In this document: positions 46,513-55,780 of the stretch, piece by piece | How positions within the stretch are numbered: the first letter of the stretch is position 1 | How the letters are laid out: each line of letters opens with the position of its first letter | Assembly: GCF_006539545.1 (NCBI RefSeq) | Contig: NZ_BJNF01000025.1 | Location: 1-64,000, forward strand | Source of the DNA: Nitrobacter winogradskyi | Lineage (GTDB): Bacteria; Pseudomonadota; Alphaproteobacteria; Rhizobiales; Xanthobacteraceae | Length of the DNA: 64,000 nucleotides | Direction: 5' to 3' | The notes under the pieces: model-generated | Seen by the model: only the letters and a program-made list of their open reading frames with translations | Databases searched by the model: none | Told to the model about the DNA's origin: nothing | Program-made: the position numbers and the translations under genes

Positions 46513-46549
46513 GAAAACGCCCGCCCCCCACGGGCGTTTTCTTTTTTTG
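46513..46549 (+). terminator. Rho-independent terminator after the small membrane protein gene
   Basis: Stem AAAACGCCCG / CGGGCGTTTT with a C-rich loop and a CTTTTTTTGC tail, about 100 bp after the stop codon. The T-run is on the plus strand, so it ends the plus-strand transcript. Confidence 0.9.
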
Positions 46550-46650
46550 CGATAAGCACACTATCTGGTTCGCGGGCGCGTAAGGGGAGCTTCTCTCATC
46601 GGGGAACCACCCCTCGGTTCTCAGATTCGAGCGAATGAAGACTGGAGGGT

Positions 46651-47076
46651 TCACGCGATGGAGGCGGCCCCCATGCGCGAGCGCATCAAACCGATACTGT
46701 CGAGATCGGCCTGCTCGCGAGCATTCTCTTCCGCACGTTCGCGCGCCTGGTCGCGCTCATCGAGCAATTCGACCTTCTTGAGATCCTCAAACGCTTCCGC
46801 CAGCGACATCTTGGCCTCCTCGAGCTGAACGCGCAGTTCATCTGCTGAGCGGGTGAGATTTTCCCGGCGCTGGATCGCTGCCTTGGCATAGGTCGGATAA
46901 GCGAAATGCGTGGGATCATCGATCCCGGCACGTTCCTGCTCGATTTCGATTTCACGCTCCAGATCGACCGACATGCGCTGGAAGTCAGCAATCATGCTTT
47001 CGATCTGAGCCACCCTCCGACGCTTCTCCTCGACCTGGAATTTCTTCAGGCGGATCAGCGTTTCACGCGACTTCAT
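46651..47076 (-). CDS. fliJ: Flagellar export chaperone-like protein FliJ
   Basis: A 141-residue coiled-coil protein with continuous heptads (FQVEEKRRRVAQIESMIADF, LTRSADELRVQLEEAKMSL), highly charged and cysteine-free, with the size of FliJ. FliJ is the stalk-like subunit that couples the FliI ATPase to FlhA. It lies downstream of fliI on the same strand with a 104-bp gap, the common order in Alphaproteobacteria. Assigned from length, coiled-coil pattern and position, since FliJ has little sequence conservation. Confidence 0.85.
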   Translation of the reverse strand: MKSRETLIRLKKFQVEEKRRRVAQIESMIADFQRMSVDLEREIEIEQERAGIDDPTHFAYPTYAKAAIQRRENLTRSADELRVQLEEAKMSLAEAFEDLKKVELLDERDQARERAEENAREQADLDSIGLMRSRMGAASIA

Positions 47077-47180
47077 CGACTCGTACTCCCCAGAAGTCCC
47101 AATCTACGCGGGACAACGGCGACATCCCTTCTGATCCCGCCGCACCACTCTTATGACGGGCGGATGATGGCCCGACAAAG

Positions 47181-48506
47181 TTAGCTTTCCGTTGCTAAAG
47201 TGTTGACGATTTGCTGCAATCTTCGATAACCATCCCCGATGCTGGTGACTTCGTCCTTCGCCTGACGCAGGAAATCCTCGATGACCGGATTCAACCTGAT
47301 GGCCTCGTCGACCTCCGCGTTGGAGCCGGCGCGATAGGCGCCGAGCCGGACCAACTCCTCCATATCGGAGTACGTGGCCATCATCTGCCTCGCGCGGGTA
47401 ATGTCCGGCAGGAAAGCCGGATCGGCCGATTTCGGCATCGTGCGCGACACTGATTTCAAAACGTTGATCGCGGGATAGCGGCCCCGCTCGGCAATGGCGC
47501 GCTCCATCACGATGTGCCCGTCGAGAATGCCGCGCACGGCGTCGGCCACCGGCTCGTTGTGATCGTCACCGTCGACCAGCACCGTGAAGATGCCGGTTAT
47601 TGTTCCCTTGTCGGCTCCGGGCCCGGCGCGCTCCAAAAGCCTCGGCAACTCGGTGAAGACGGTTGGCGTATAACCCTTCGTGGTCGGCGGCTCGCCGGTC
47701 GACAGTCCGATTTCGCGCTGCGCCATGGCAAAGCGCGTCACCGAGTCCATCATGCACATCACGTCCCTGCCCTCGTCGCGAAAGAATTCCGCAATCGCCA
47801 GGGTCAGATAGGCCGCCTGCCGCCGCATCAGTGCGGGTTCATCGGAGGTCGCGACCACGACAACCGATCGTGCGAGCCCCTCCGCGCCGAGATCGTCCTG
47901 CAGGAACTCCTGCACTTCGCGTCCGCGTTCGCCGATCAGCCCGATCACCGAAATGTCGGCATCGGCATTTCGCGCCAACATCGACAGCAGCACCGATTTG
48001 CCGACGCCTGAGCCCGCGAAAATACCGAGCCGCTGGCCGCGGCAGCAGGTCAGGAATGTGTTCAGGGCGCGAACCTTGAGATCGAGCGGCTGGCCGACCC
48101 GTTGGCGCGAATGCGCCGACGGTGGCGAATTGCGGTACGGCACCGGCGTTGAGCCCTGCGGGAGCGGTCCCTTGCCGTCGATCGGCTCTCCCAGGGCGTT
48201 GAGAACCCGCCCGAGCCATGCGGCGGCCGGCCTTATCTTGTCGGAGGCACTGGCGACCAGGGCGCGGCAGCCGCGTCGTACTCCATCCAGGCTGGCGAAC
48301 GGCATGACGACAGCATTGTCGCCGTTGAAACCGACCACCTCCGCCGGGATGGTCCGGCCGACCCCGGTCTCGATGACGATGCGCGCTCCCACCGACATCG
48401 CATGGATAGGACCCGCTATCTCGACCATCAGTCCGCGTACGCCGACCACGCGGCCATAAATATTGACGCGCTCGATTTCACCAATCCGCTCGGCCAGGCC
48501 CTTCAT
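47181..48506 (-). CDS. fliI: Flagellum-specific ATPase FliI
   Basis: About 441 residues. Walker A is [17 protein letters not shown] near residue 165, [13 protein letters not shown] follows, Walker B is in [20 protein letters not shown] and the [19 protein letters not shown] region is typical. Start ATG 48506 is preceded by AAGGA at proper spacing; a GTG at 48530 is less likely. It energises unfolding and delivery of flagellar export substrates. It is divergent from ctrA, sharing a 368-bp intergenic region. Confidence 0.96.
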   Translation of the reverse strand: MKGLAERIGEIERVNIYGRVVGVRGLMVEIAGPIHAMSVGARIVIETGVGRTIPAEVVGFNGDNAVVMPFASLDGVRRGCRALVASASDKIRPAAAWLGRVLNALGEPIDGKGPLPQGSTPVPYRNSPPSAHSRQRVGQPLDLKVRALNTFLTCCRGQRLGIFAGSGVGKSVLLSMLARNADADISVIGLIGERGREVQEFLQDDLGAEGLARSVVVVATSDEPALMRRQAAYLTLAIAEFFRDEGRDVMCMMDSVTRFAMAQREIGLSTGEPPTTKGYTPTVFTELPRLLERAGPGADKGTITGIFTVLVDGDDHNEPVADAVRGILDGHIVMERAIAERGRYPAINVLKSVSRTMPKSADPAFLPDITRARQMMATYSDMEELVRLGAYRAGSNAEVDEAIRLNPVIEDFLRQAKDEVTSIGDGYRRLQQIVNTLATES

Positions 48507-48874
48507 CGTGAAATCCTTAGGTTTCCGCACATTAGCCGAACTCCTTTAACCTCGTGTTTACCCGCATCGTTAATCATTGCGTCACTGTCTTTGGTGACTG
48601 AGAGCGTGTGTCTTCAGGAGGAAGGCGAGTCGCGAAAGTCAGTTAGGCCTGACTTTTAATGTGGATCCTGAGCGTAACGGGATAAGAAAAGCTGCTTTAA
48701 TGCAACACCTTAGGGCGATTCGATGAAAATTGCACCGAAGAGACTTGCGGAACAGAAACAGTTTTTGTTAACCATAGGCGGTCAGGGTTCGAATCAGTTG
48801 CTTAAAGGCGTTTCCAGTGCCGCAAGTATTGCGGCCGGCCTGACGCCCAGCGCGGCGACGATTAGGGGACTGGC
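48507..48874. promoter_or_regulatory. Divergent fliI-ctrA control region
   Basis: The 368 bp contain a CtrA-like box TTAACCTCGTGTTTA (48546-48560), TTAA near 48570, a TTAACCAT half-site at 48768-48775, and two GANTC sites: GATTC at 48717-48721 and GAATC at 48791-48795. In Caulobacter, CcrM methylation of a GANTC in the ctrA P1 promoter times ctrA expression through GcrA, and CtrA feeds back on itself. The same ingredients are present here. A 55-codon frame at 48723-48890 spans the ctrA start and is not supported. Confidence 0.6.
48546..48560 (+). promoter_or_regulatory. Candidate CtrA-binding box
   Basis: TTAA-N7-TTTA, one mismatch from the CtrA consensus, 40 bp upstream of the fliI start and about 315 bp upstream of ctrA. 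It could regulate either gene. Confidence 0.4.
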
Positions 48875-49576
48875 ATGCGCGTTTTGCTGATTGAGGATGA
48901 CAGCGCCGTCGCGCAGTCGATCGAGCTGATGCTCAAGTCCGAGAGTTTCAACGTCTATACGACGGACCTCGGCGAAGAAGGCGTCGATCTCGGCAAACTC
49001 TACGACTACGACATTATCCTTCTCGATCTCAACCTGCCCGACATGTCGGGTTACGACGTGCTCAAGCAGCTTCGCGTCTCCAAGATCAAGACACCCATTC
49101 TGATCCTTTCCGGCCTCGCCGGCATCGAGGACAAGGTCAAGGGTCTCGGCGTCGGCGCCGACGACTACATGACGAAGCCATTTCACAAGGATGAACTGGT
49201 GGCCCGCATCCATGCGATCGTGCGGCGCTCCAAGGGCCATGCCCAGTCGGTGATCCAGACCGGGGATCTCGTGGTCAATCTCGACACCAAGACCGTGGAA
49301 GTGGGCGGCCAGCGCGTCCATCTCACCGGCAAGGAATATCAGATGCTCGAGCTGCTCAGCTTGCGCAAGGGCACCACGCTGACCAAGGAAATGTTCCTCA
49401 ACCACCTCTATGGCGGCATGGATGAGCCCGAGTTGAAGATCATCGACGTCTTCATCTGCAAGCTGCGCAAAAAACTTGCCAATGCCTCCGAAGGCCGCAA
49501 CTTCATCGAGACCGTCTGGGGGCGCGGCTACGTTCTCCGTGAACCGCACGAGGACGAAGTCCGTATTCCGGCCTGA
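48875..49576 (+). CDS. ctrA: Cell-cycle response regulator CtrA
   Basis: A 233-residue OmpR-family regulator. The receiver has [20 protein letters not shown] and the phospho-acceptor in [15 protein letters not shown] (Asp51). The winged-helix domain has [20 protein letters not shown] and [20 protein letters not shown], ending [10 protein letters not shown], the near-invariant CtrA pattern. It controls division, flagellar and DNA-replication genes and is phosphorylated through ChpT, encoded 7 kb away. It is monocistronic, with a strong terminator right after it. Confidence 0.97.
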   Translation: MRVLLIEDDSAVAQSIELMLKSESFNVYTTDLGEEGVDLGKLYDYDIILLDLNLPDMSGYDVLKQLRVSKIKTPILILSGLAGIEDKVKGLGVGADDYMTKPFHKDELVARIHAIVRRSKGHAQSVIQTGDLVVNLDTKTVEVGGQRVHLTGKEYQMLELLSLRKGTTLTKEMFLNHLYGGMDEPELKIIDVFICKLRKKLANASEGRNFIETVWGRGYVLREPHEDEVRIPA

Positions 49577-49605
49577 CACCCGATCCTCCGTTCCTCCCGG
49601 ACTGA

Positions 49606-49631
49606 CCCCGCCGCAAACGGCGGGGTTTTTG
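49606..49631 (+). terminator. ctrA terminator
   Basis: Perfect 8-bp stem CCCCGCCG / CGGCGGGG with a CAAA loop, followed by TTTTTGTTTGG, 30 bp after the ctrA stop. Confidence 0.95.
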
Positions 49632-49637
49632 TTTGGT

Positions 49638-49733
49638 CTATAGCGTTTTCGAGCGAAGTGGATGACCTGTTCGCGTGACGAAAACACGTCAAACAAATCT
49701 GAAAGCCCCCACTTCTGATTCAATCAGAAGCGA
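49638..49733 (-). repeat. Dispersed repeat copy 7 (reverse)
   Basis: TATAGCGTTTTCGAGCGAAG, GTTCGCGTGACGAAAACACG and TCAAACAAATCTGAAAGCCC, ending in the hairpin arm CTTCTGATTCAATCAGAAG. Complete and well preserved, lying between the ctrA terminator and the cheR stop. Confidence 0.8.
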
Positions 49734-49787
49734 ACGTACCCTGGCGGCGAGAGCGGATCAGATCACCGATGAAACGGGGCGAATCCT

Positions 49788-50654
49788 CTACCCGCCGGCC
49801 GCCGCCCTGGGTGACGGCATTCCCGCCGCCCGCGAAGGCGGGGAAACCCGATTGGGCCGATAAAGCCCGCGCTTGTCAGGATGAGGTTTGAACGCGTCGG
49901 TCAGCCCGACCACGGTTTCGGCAGCGCCGAGCGCAAGAAAACCATCAACCTCCACCTGCCTTGCGAGCCGCGTGAAGACGCCGGCTTTGGTTTGCTGATC
50001 GAAATAAATCAGTACGTTGCGGCAGAAGATCACGTCGAAAACCCCAAGATGGGAAAAATCCTGCAACAGGTTGAGCTGGCGGTGCTGAACCATCGCGCGG
50101 ATGTCGGGGTTGATCTGCCAGAGTTCACCCACCTGCTTGAAGTACTTGATCAGCAACTGAATGGGCAGCCCGCGCTGCACTTCGAACTGACTGTAGAGAC
50201 CGGCCCGCGATTTTTCGAGCACCTCGTTCGACAGATCAGTGGCGATGATCTCGGTGCGCCAGCCCGTGAGCGGCGGGCCGCATTCCTTCAGGCACATCGC
50301 GATCGAATAGGGCTCCTGCCCTGTCGAGCCTGCGGCGCACCAGATCCGCAAGTGCCGACGAGCCGCGCGGGCCTGGAGCAGCGCCGGGATCACGGTCTCG
50401 CGCAGATGCTCGAACGGCGTCTTGTCGCGAAAGAAGAAGGTTTCGTTGGTGGTCATCGCCTCGACGACGTCGATCGTCAGGGCCGCAGCGCCGGTCTTCA
50501 TTTTCTGCACGAGGTCGCCGATACCCGAGAGGCCGGCCTTGCGTGCAAGCGGAGTCAGCCGACTTTCGACCAGATATTGCTTCTCGGCGGTCAAGTCGAG
50601 GCCGGACCGTTCCTTCAGCAACTTGCGCAAGTATTCAAAATCAAGCGGTGTCAC
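49788..50654 (-). CDS. cheR: Chemotaxis protein methyltransferase CheR
   Basis: About 288 residues from a GTG at 50654 that overlaps the cheB stop by four bases (GTGA) with a GGGAGA site before it. The longer frame has an implausible Arg-rich extension. The N-terminal domain has [18 protein letters not shown]; the SAM domain has [36 protein letters not shown] and [14 protein letters not shown]. It methylates receptor glutamates. The C-terminal tail is Arg/Pro/Ser-rich and low in complexity. Last gene of the che operon. Confidence 0.95.
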   Translation of the reverse strand: MTPLDFEYLRKLLKERSGLDLTAEKQYLVESRLTPLARKAGLSGIGDLVQKMKTGAAALTIDVVEAMTTNETFFFRDKTPFEHLRETVIPALLQARAARRHLRIWCAAGSTGQEPYSIAMCLKECGPPLTGWRTEIIATDLSNEVLEKSRAGLYSQFEVQRGLPIQLLIKYFKQVGELWQINPDIRAMVQHRQLNLLQDFSHLGVFDVIFCRNVLIYFDQQTKAGVFTRLARQVEVDGFLALGAAETVVGLTDAFKPHPDKRGLYRPNRVSPPSRAAGMPSPRAAAGG

Positions 50655-51922
50655 AAACGGTCTCCCGCGAATAGTCGAACCAGCTTCGGAGCGATTTGTT
50701 GAAGCGGTAGAACGGCAGCGCAAATTCCGGCCTGTACGGCGGCGCCCGGCATTCCCCACACCACGCTGCTTGCTTCGTCCTGGGCGATGACGCTGCCGCC
50801 CGCGGCGACAATCTGCGTGCCGCCACGCATTCCGTCCGACCCCATTCCGGTCAGGATCACGGCCAGAGCACCGCCCTGCCAGACGTCGATCGCTGACATG
50901 AACAAAGGATCGACCGCCGGCTTGCAGAAATTCACCGCCGGACCGTTATCCAGAACGATGACCGCGTCTGCTCCTTTTCTCGCCACCCGCATGTGACGGC
51001 CGCCGGGTGCGAGATAGATATGGCCCTGCTTCACGATCTCCTGATCCACGCCCTCATGCGCGGGACGCCCCGCGGCCCGCGCCAGATGCTCGGCGAGAAT
51101 GGTGGTGAATGTCGGAGGCATGTGCTGGGTGATCAGCACCGGACAGCGGTCGATCACCGGTCCTATTCCGGCCACCAGGGCCATCAGCGCCTGCGGCCCG
51201 CCCGTGGACGAACCGATCAGCAGCGCACGCGGGAGGTGCGCGCTGAAGGAACGCAGCGTTGGCTGGGGCCGGATCATCGCGCGAACGGCTTGAGCAGAAC
51301 GCGGTTGCTGTTCGCGCTGGACCAGAGCGGGATGAGGAAAAGTGCGTCGCGGTTTTCCGCCCGCATCCCGCTCTGAAACATTGGAATCGACCGCGTTCAT
51401 GATTCTGGATGCGTTCGATCCAGAATCATCGTGATCTCGCGGCGGCGAAGCGACCGTCACCGGACGACGGCGTTTCGCGGTGAGATGCCGGATCTTCTGC
51501 ATCAGGTCATGCCTGAAGATATCAGCCGCGGCGACCTCGCGCGTGCTCTCGGGCTTCGGAATGTAATCGGATGCGCCGAGCGACAGCGCCTTGAAACTGA
51601 TCTCCGCGTTGCGGCGGGTCAGCGTCGAGGCCATGATGACGATGAGGTTGCGCTTTTTGGCCAGCAGTTGCGGCAGCGCGGAAATGCCGTCGAGTTCGGG
51701 CATTTCGATATCGAGGACCACGACATCCGGATCAGCGCGCTCGACCTGGTTGACGGCGTCGCGGCCGGTGCGAAGCGAGGCTGCGACCATCATGTCGGGC
51801 TCGGCCTCGATCCATCTGGAAATCAGCCCGCGGGTAACGGCGGAGTCATCGACCACCATGACCCGTAGCGGCTCCAGCTTTCCCGAATCCAGAGCCATCG
51901 GACTTGCCACAGCAGTACTCAT
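50651..51922 (-). CDS. cheB: Chemotaxis protein-glutamate methylesterase CheB
   Basis: About 423 residues. The receiver has [19 protein letters not shown] and [14 protein letters not shown]. The esterase domain has the catalytic Ser in [17 protein letters not shown], the His in [10 protein letters not shown] and the Asp in [13 protein letters not shown]. The linker between them is unusually long (about 70 residues) and charged. ATG 51922 is chosen; an ATG at 51937 adds MRAKG. Translationally coupled to cheR. Confidence 0.96.
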   Translation of the reverse strand: MSTAVASPMALDSGKLEPLRVMVVDDSAVTRGLISRWIEAEPDMMVAASLRTGRDAVNQVERADPDVVVLDIEMPELDGISALPQLLAKKRNLIVIMASTLTRRNAEISFKALSLGASDYIPKPESTREVAAADIFRHDLMQKIRHLTAKRRRPVTVASPPRDHDDSGSNASRIMNAVDSNVSERDAGGKPRRTFPHPALVQREQQPRSAQAVRAMIRPQPTLRSFSAHLPRALLIGSSTGGPQALMALVAGIGPVIDRCPVLITQHMPPTFTTILAEHLARAAGRPAHEGVDQEIVKQGHIYLAPGGRHMRVARKGADAVIVLDNGPAVNFCKPAVDPLFMSAIDVWQGGALAVILTGMGSDGMRGGTQIVAAGGSVIAQDEASSVVWGMPGAAVQAGICAAVLPLQQIAPKLVRLFAGDRL

Positions 51923-51970
51923 GCCTTTTGCGCGCAAGATGAAAAATATCCGGCCGGATCGCGACGAGAT

Positions 51971-52336
51971 TCAGATCAGGCCGATTTCCTGAAATTTCGC
52001 CGTCACGATGTCCTTGTCGAACGGCTTCATGATGTATTCGTTGGCGCCCGCGTGGAGCGCGCGGGCGATGTGCGCCACATCGTTCTCCGTGGTGCAGAAC
52101 ACCACCTTCGGCTGATCGCCGCCAGGCATCCGGCGCAGGTTGCGAAGAAATTCGTAGCCGTCCATGACCGGCATATTCCAGTCCAGGAGCACGGCGTCAG
52201 GCAGTTCAAGCCTGCAAGCCTCCAAGGCCTTCTCTCCATTTTCCGCCTCGACGATGCGAAAATTGAAGCCTTCCAGGATGCGTCGCGCAACCTTGCGAAT
52301 GACACTCGAATCATCGACGACCAGACAGGTTTTCAT
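51971..52336 (-). CDS. cheY: Chemotaxis response regulator CheY
   Basis: A 121-residue receiver: TCLVVDDSSVIRKVARRILE, phospho-acceptor in PDAVLLDWNMPVMDGYEFL, Thr in VVFCTTENDV, and Lys in YIMKPFDKDIV. It binds the flagellar switch when phosphorylated. It sits 60 bp downstream of cheW and 49 bp upstream of cheB. Confidence 0.96.
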   Translation of the reverse strand: MKTCLVVDDSSVIRKVARRILEGFNFRIVEAENGEKALEACRLELPDAVLLDWNMPVMDGYEFLRNLRRMPGGDQPKVVFCTTENDVAHIARALHAGANEYIMKPFDKDIVTAKFQEIGLI

Positions 52337-52395
52337 TTTGGTCTCCGTGCCCTCTCAGCGCTTTTTCCTCAGCCGGCGCGCCAGCGCCGCCGTGG

Positions 52396-52866
52396 TCAAG
52401 CTGCAAGCTTGTCCGGTGCAATTTCCAGAACGCGATCGACATCGAGAACAACCATCAACTGCCCGTCCAGCCGGTACACGCCTGCCGACAGTTCCGCTGT
52501 CCGCCGGTCGAGATTGGCCGGATTGACCTCACGGCCTTCATCCGGGAGTTTCATGACCTCGCCGATCGAGTCGATCAGAAGTCCGTAGGACTCGCCGCGC
52601 AGTTCGACGCCGACGGCCATGGGCCGGCGATCGGCTTCCCCCTTGGGAAGCTTGAGCCGGGCGCGCATATCGATCGCGGTGACGATGCGGCCGCGCAGAT
52701 TCAGAACCCCCGCGATATCGTTCGAGGCCAGCGGCACACGGGTCAGACGTTCCGGCTTGAACACGTCCTGCACCCGTGAGATCGGCAGTCCGAACAACTG
52801 CCCGCCGATCGTCGCGGTGACGTATTCGGTAAGCGCGCTTTCATTGGCTTGATTGACGGTGGTCAT
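52396..52866 (-). CDS. cheW: Chemotaxis coupling protein CheW
   Basis: About 156 residues. The CheW beta-barrel is clear: YVTATIGGQLFGLPISRVQD, LTRVPLASNDIAGVLNLRGR and IVTAIDMRARLKLP, ending LDVDRVLEIAPDKL. It couples receptors to CheA. ATG 52866 lies 12 bases after the cheA stop; an in-frame start at 52881 would overlap cheA. Confidence 0.96.
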   Translation of the reverse strand: MTTVNQANESALTEYVTATIGGQLFGLPISRVQDVFKPERLTRVPLASNDIAGVLNLRGRIVTAIDMRARLKLPKGEADRRPMAVGVELRGESYGLLIDSIGEVMKLPDEGREVNPANLDRRTAELSAGVYRLDGQLMVVLDVDRVLEIAPDKLAA

Positions 52867-52877
52867 GTTCCGGTCCC

Positions 52878-55544
52878 TCATGCCGCCCGGCCAATTTCGG
52901 CGGTCTGCTCCTTCAACGCGGCAATCAGGCCAGGCCGGTCGAATTTGGCGACGTAGTCGTGGAAGCCAGCCTGACGGCCCCGCTCGATCGCGGCCGGAGA
53001 AATCATCGACGACAGCGCGATGATCGGAGTGCCGCTCAAGCGATCATCGGAGCGCACGGTCTCCGCGAACTCGAATCCGTTCATGTCCGGCATTTCGATA
53101 TCCGTGAGGATCGCGTCGAACTCCTGACCCGAGCGCAGCGCGACGAGACCCTCTTGTGCGTTGGTCGCAAGCCGGACCTGATAGCCCGCGGCCTTGAGGA
53201 CCGGCGCGAGCATGTTGCGGAAGAAGGCGCTGTCATCCACCAGCAGAACCGATCGCGCGGTGGCGGCCGCGCGCATCTCCTTGCGCCTGAACCAGTCGGA
53301 GAAAGCCATCGGCAGGAAATGACCGATGTCGATCACATCCGTCGCCCGGCCCTTGATGATGGCGGAGCCGAGGATACCTGACCTGCTGCTCGCCACCTCG
53401 ATGTTCAGACGCTCCTCGACGATGTCGATGATCTCATCGACCACGAGTCCCGCCGCCCGGCCGTCATCAGCGAACACCAGGACCGGCTGCGTCCCGTCCG
53501 TTCCGATCGAAACGCCATCCATCCGTACCAACGGCATGAGCTGCTCGCGATACTGCACCATATGGCGGCCGTCGGAGATCTCGATCTTGGCGACCGCGAT
53601 CTCCTCAAGTCGCGTGACGAGCGCGAGCGGCACGGCCTTGGGCTGATCCGATCCGGCGCGGAACACCAGAAGCGACGTCTGCTCGGCGCCGCCGGCGCGC
53701 GCGGCATTCTCATCGGCGATCTCCTGCTGGGTCACGACCGATGCGCCCAGCGCGTGGGCGATCCCGTTCGGATCGATGATCATGATCACGGCGCCGTCGC
53801 CCAGGATCGTGTTGCCCGAGAACATGCCGATATGCCGCAGCATGGTCGACATCGGCTTGACCACGATTTCCTCGGTATGAAACACGCCGTCCACGACGAT
53901 GCCGAAGGTCTGGTTGCCGACCTGCGTCACCACGATGAAGCCGTTCTCGGGATCGCTGTCCGCGCCATCATCGATCTTCAGAAGCCTCTTCAAGTGCATC
54001 AACGGCAAAAGCTTGTTGCGCAGCCGCAGCACCGGCGTGTCCCTGATCCGCTCGATACGGTGCTCCGAATTGGCGCGCGCGCGCACCAGCTCGACGACCG
54101 AGAGCTGCGGTATCGCAAAGCGATCGCCCGCAGCCTCGACGATCAGCGCCGACACGATCGCCAGCGTCAGCGGAATCTTGATGATGACGCTCGAACCCTC
54201 GCCGGTCACCGACTTGATGTCGATGGTGCCGCCGATCTGATCGATATTGGTCCGCACCACGTCCATGCCGACGCCGCGTCCGGAGACGCTGGTCACGGCC
54301 GCGGCGGTCGAGAATCCCGGAGCGAAAATGAACTTGTGAATCTGCGCATCGGTCATCTTCTCGATTTCGGCTTCGGTCGCCAGACCGTTCTGGATCGCCT
54401 TGGCCTTGATGCGTTCGGTATCGAGCCCACGGCCGTTGTCCGCGATGCAGATGATGATGTGGCCGCCTTCATGATACGCCGAAAGACGGATCGTGCCCTG
54501 CTCCGGTTTTCCCGCCCTGATGCGCTCCGCCGGTGTTTCCAGGCCATGATCGGCGGAATTCCGCACCATGTGGGTCAGCGGATCCTTGACGAGATCGAGA
54601 ACCTGACGGTCGAGCTCGGTATCGGCGCCATGCATCTCGAGTTCGATCTGCTTGCCGAGTTCGCTCGAAAGGTCGCGCACGATTCGCGGAAGTTTCTGCC
54701 AGGCGTTGCCGATCGGCTGCATCCGCGTCTTCATCACCCCTTCCTGCAGTTCGGCGGTGACGTTGGACAACCGTTGCAGCGGCACCTTGAATTCGGTGTC
54801 CTCGTGGCGGCGGCTGATCTCAAGCAACTGATTGCGGGTCAGCACGAGTTCGGACACCATCGTCATCAGGTGCTCAAGCGTATCGACGTTGACGCGAATC
54901 GACTGGTTGGCGACCCGGTCGCCTTCCGGCATATCCTCCCCTTTCTTCGGAGCAGCCGTTGCCACCAGCTTCGAAGCAGCCGGCGCTGCGGGTGCGGACT
55001 GCGAAGCGGGCGCGATCGACTCCACCTCCGTCTCGCGGAACGCGCGCTCGAGATCATCAAGCGACACCTCGCCGGGGCGCAGGGGCCGTTCGAGAATCTG
55101 GTAGGTGAGCGTCCCCGCTATCTCACATTCCGGCGTCGCTTCGGGGATGTCGGAAGCCGGCCCGGATGGATCACGCTCGGCCATGCGATGCAGCGCGTCG
55201 ATCAGATCGGCGTCGGCTCCCTCCGGCTCCGTCCCGCTCGCTTCGAGCTGGCCCAGGATATCCTTGATGCGATCGATGGTGGACAGGATAAGCGTCACGG
55301 CCTCGCCGGTCACCGCCATGCCGTCGCGAAACTTGCCCATCAGCGTCTCCGCCGCATGAGCGAGCGCCTCTAGCCTCGGCAGGCCCAGAAAACCGCACGT
55401 GCCCTTGATGGTATGGACCAGCCGGAAGATGTTATCCAATATCTTCGCATTGTTCGGGTCCTGCTCGAACCGGACGAGCTGATTGTCGACCGTATCCAGA
55501 CTCTCGTTGGTCTCGGTCAGGAATTCGCAGAGGAGATCATCCAT
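52878..55544 (-). CDS. cheA: Hybrid chemotaxis kinase CheA (with second CheW-like domain and C-terminal receiver)
   Basis: About 888 residues, longer than standard CheA. Domains in order: HPt with RLVHTIKGTCGFLGLPRLEA (phospho-His44); a linker with a Pro/Ala-rich stretch; the dimer domain with MSELVLTRNQLLEISRR; the ATPase with HMVRNSADHGLETPAERI and GRGVGMDVVRTNI; a CheW domain (LTLAIVSALIVEAAGDRFAI); a second CheW-like domain (SLLVFRAGSDQPKAVPLALV, about residues 600-740); and a receiver at the end (VLLVDDSAFFRNMLAPVLKA, ILTDIEMPDMNGFEF). ATG 55544 starts MDDLLCEFLTETNESLDTV; the ATG at 55592 is less likely. First gene of cheA-W-Y-B-R. Confidence 0.95.
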   Translation of the reverse strand: MDDLLCEFLTETNESLDTVDNQLVRFEQDPNNAKILDNIFRLVHTIKGTCGFLGLPRLEALAHAAETLMGKFRDGMAVTGEAVTLILSTIDRIKDILGQLEASGTEPEGADADLIDALHRMAERDPSGPASDIPEATPECEIAGTLTYQILERPLRPGEVSLDDLERAFRETEVESIAPASQSAPAAPAASKLVATAAPKKGEDMPEGDRVANQSIRVNVDTLEHLMTMVSELVLTRNQLLEISRRHEDTEFKVPLQRLSNVTAELQEGVMKTRMQPIGNAWQKLPRIVRDLSSELGKQIELEMHGADTELDRQVLDLVKDPLTHMVRNSADHGLETPAERIRAGKPEQGTIRLSAYHEGGHIIICIADNGRGLDTERIKAKAIQNGLATEAEIEKMTDAQIHKFIFAPGFSTAAAVTSVSGRGVGMDVVRTNIDQIGGTIDIKSVTGEGSSVIIKIPLTLAIVSALIVEAAGDRFAIPQLSVVELVRARANSEHRIERIRDTPVLRLRNKLLPLMHLKRLLKIDDGADSDPENGFIVVTQVGNQTFGIVVDGVFHTEEIVVKPMSTMLRHIGMFSGNTILGDGAVIMIIDPNGIAHALGASVVTQQEIADENAARAGGAEQTSLLVFRAGSDQPKAVPLALVTRLEEIAVAKIEISDGRHMVQYREQLMPLVRMDGVSIGTDGTQPVLVFADDGRAAGLVVDEIIDIVEERLNIEVASSRSGILGSAIIKGRATDVIDIGHFLPMAFSDWFRRKEMRAAATARSVLLVDDSAFFRNMLAPVLKAAGYQVRLATNAQEGLVALRSGQEFDAILTDIEMPDMNGFEFAETVRSDDRLSGTPIIALSSMISPAAIERGRQAGFHDYVAKFDRPGLIAALKEQTAEIGRAA

Positions 55545-55644
55545 AGCCTTCTGGCCTTCGAAACGCCGAGACGCCGCGATCGCGCCTTTCACAGCCGGGC
55601 CAGTTTCAAGGCAAAGCGTTAATATTGGTTGAGCAGATCAAAAA

Positions 55645-55752
55645 GAACGCGCCAAGCGCGTGTTTCGCGGACGCCATGCCTGGTCCGCGTGAAGGCGACG
55701 CGCCGAATAACAATCTCAAGCTTCGCTTCTGGTCCCATCAGACGCGAAACGC
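55645..55752 (-). repeat. Diverged dispersed repeat copy 8
   Basis: GAACGCGCCAAGCGCGTGTT, CGTGAAGGCGACGCGCCGAA and TTCTGGTCCCATCAGACGCG. Recognisable by the CGTGAAG/GCGCC core and paired arms but heavily changed. It sits between cheA and chpT. Confidence 0.45.
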
Positions 55753-55780
55753 TCAAGAAACCATTTGTTAACCTGGCCGG

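Noticed and set aside
48723-48890. A 55-codon frame beginning ATGAAAATTGCACCG in the ctrA promoter
   Set aside because: It overlaps the ctrA start and crosses the GANTC and CtrA half-sites; no composition or ribosome-binding support.
53562-55373. Long open frame opposite cheA
   Set aside because: cheA motifs are unambiguous; the antisense frame has an unusual Arg/His/Asp-rich composition with no domains.
55600-55645. CtrA box upstream of cheA (TTAATATTGGTTGA)
   Set aside because: The two halves are not correctly spaced or matched on either strand; one half-site alone is not enough.
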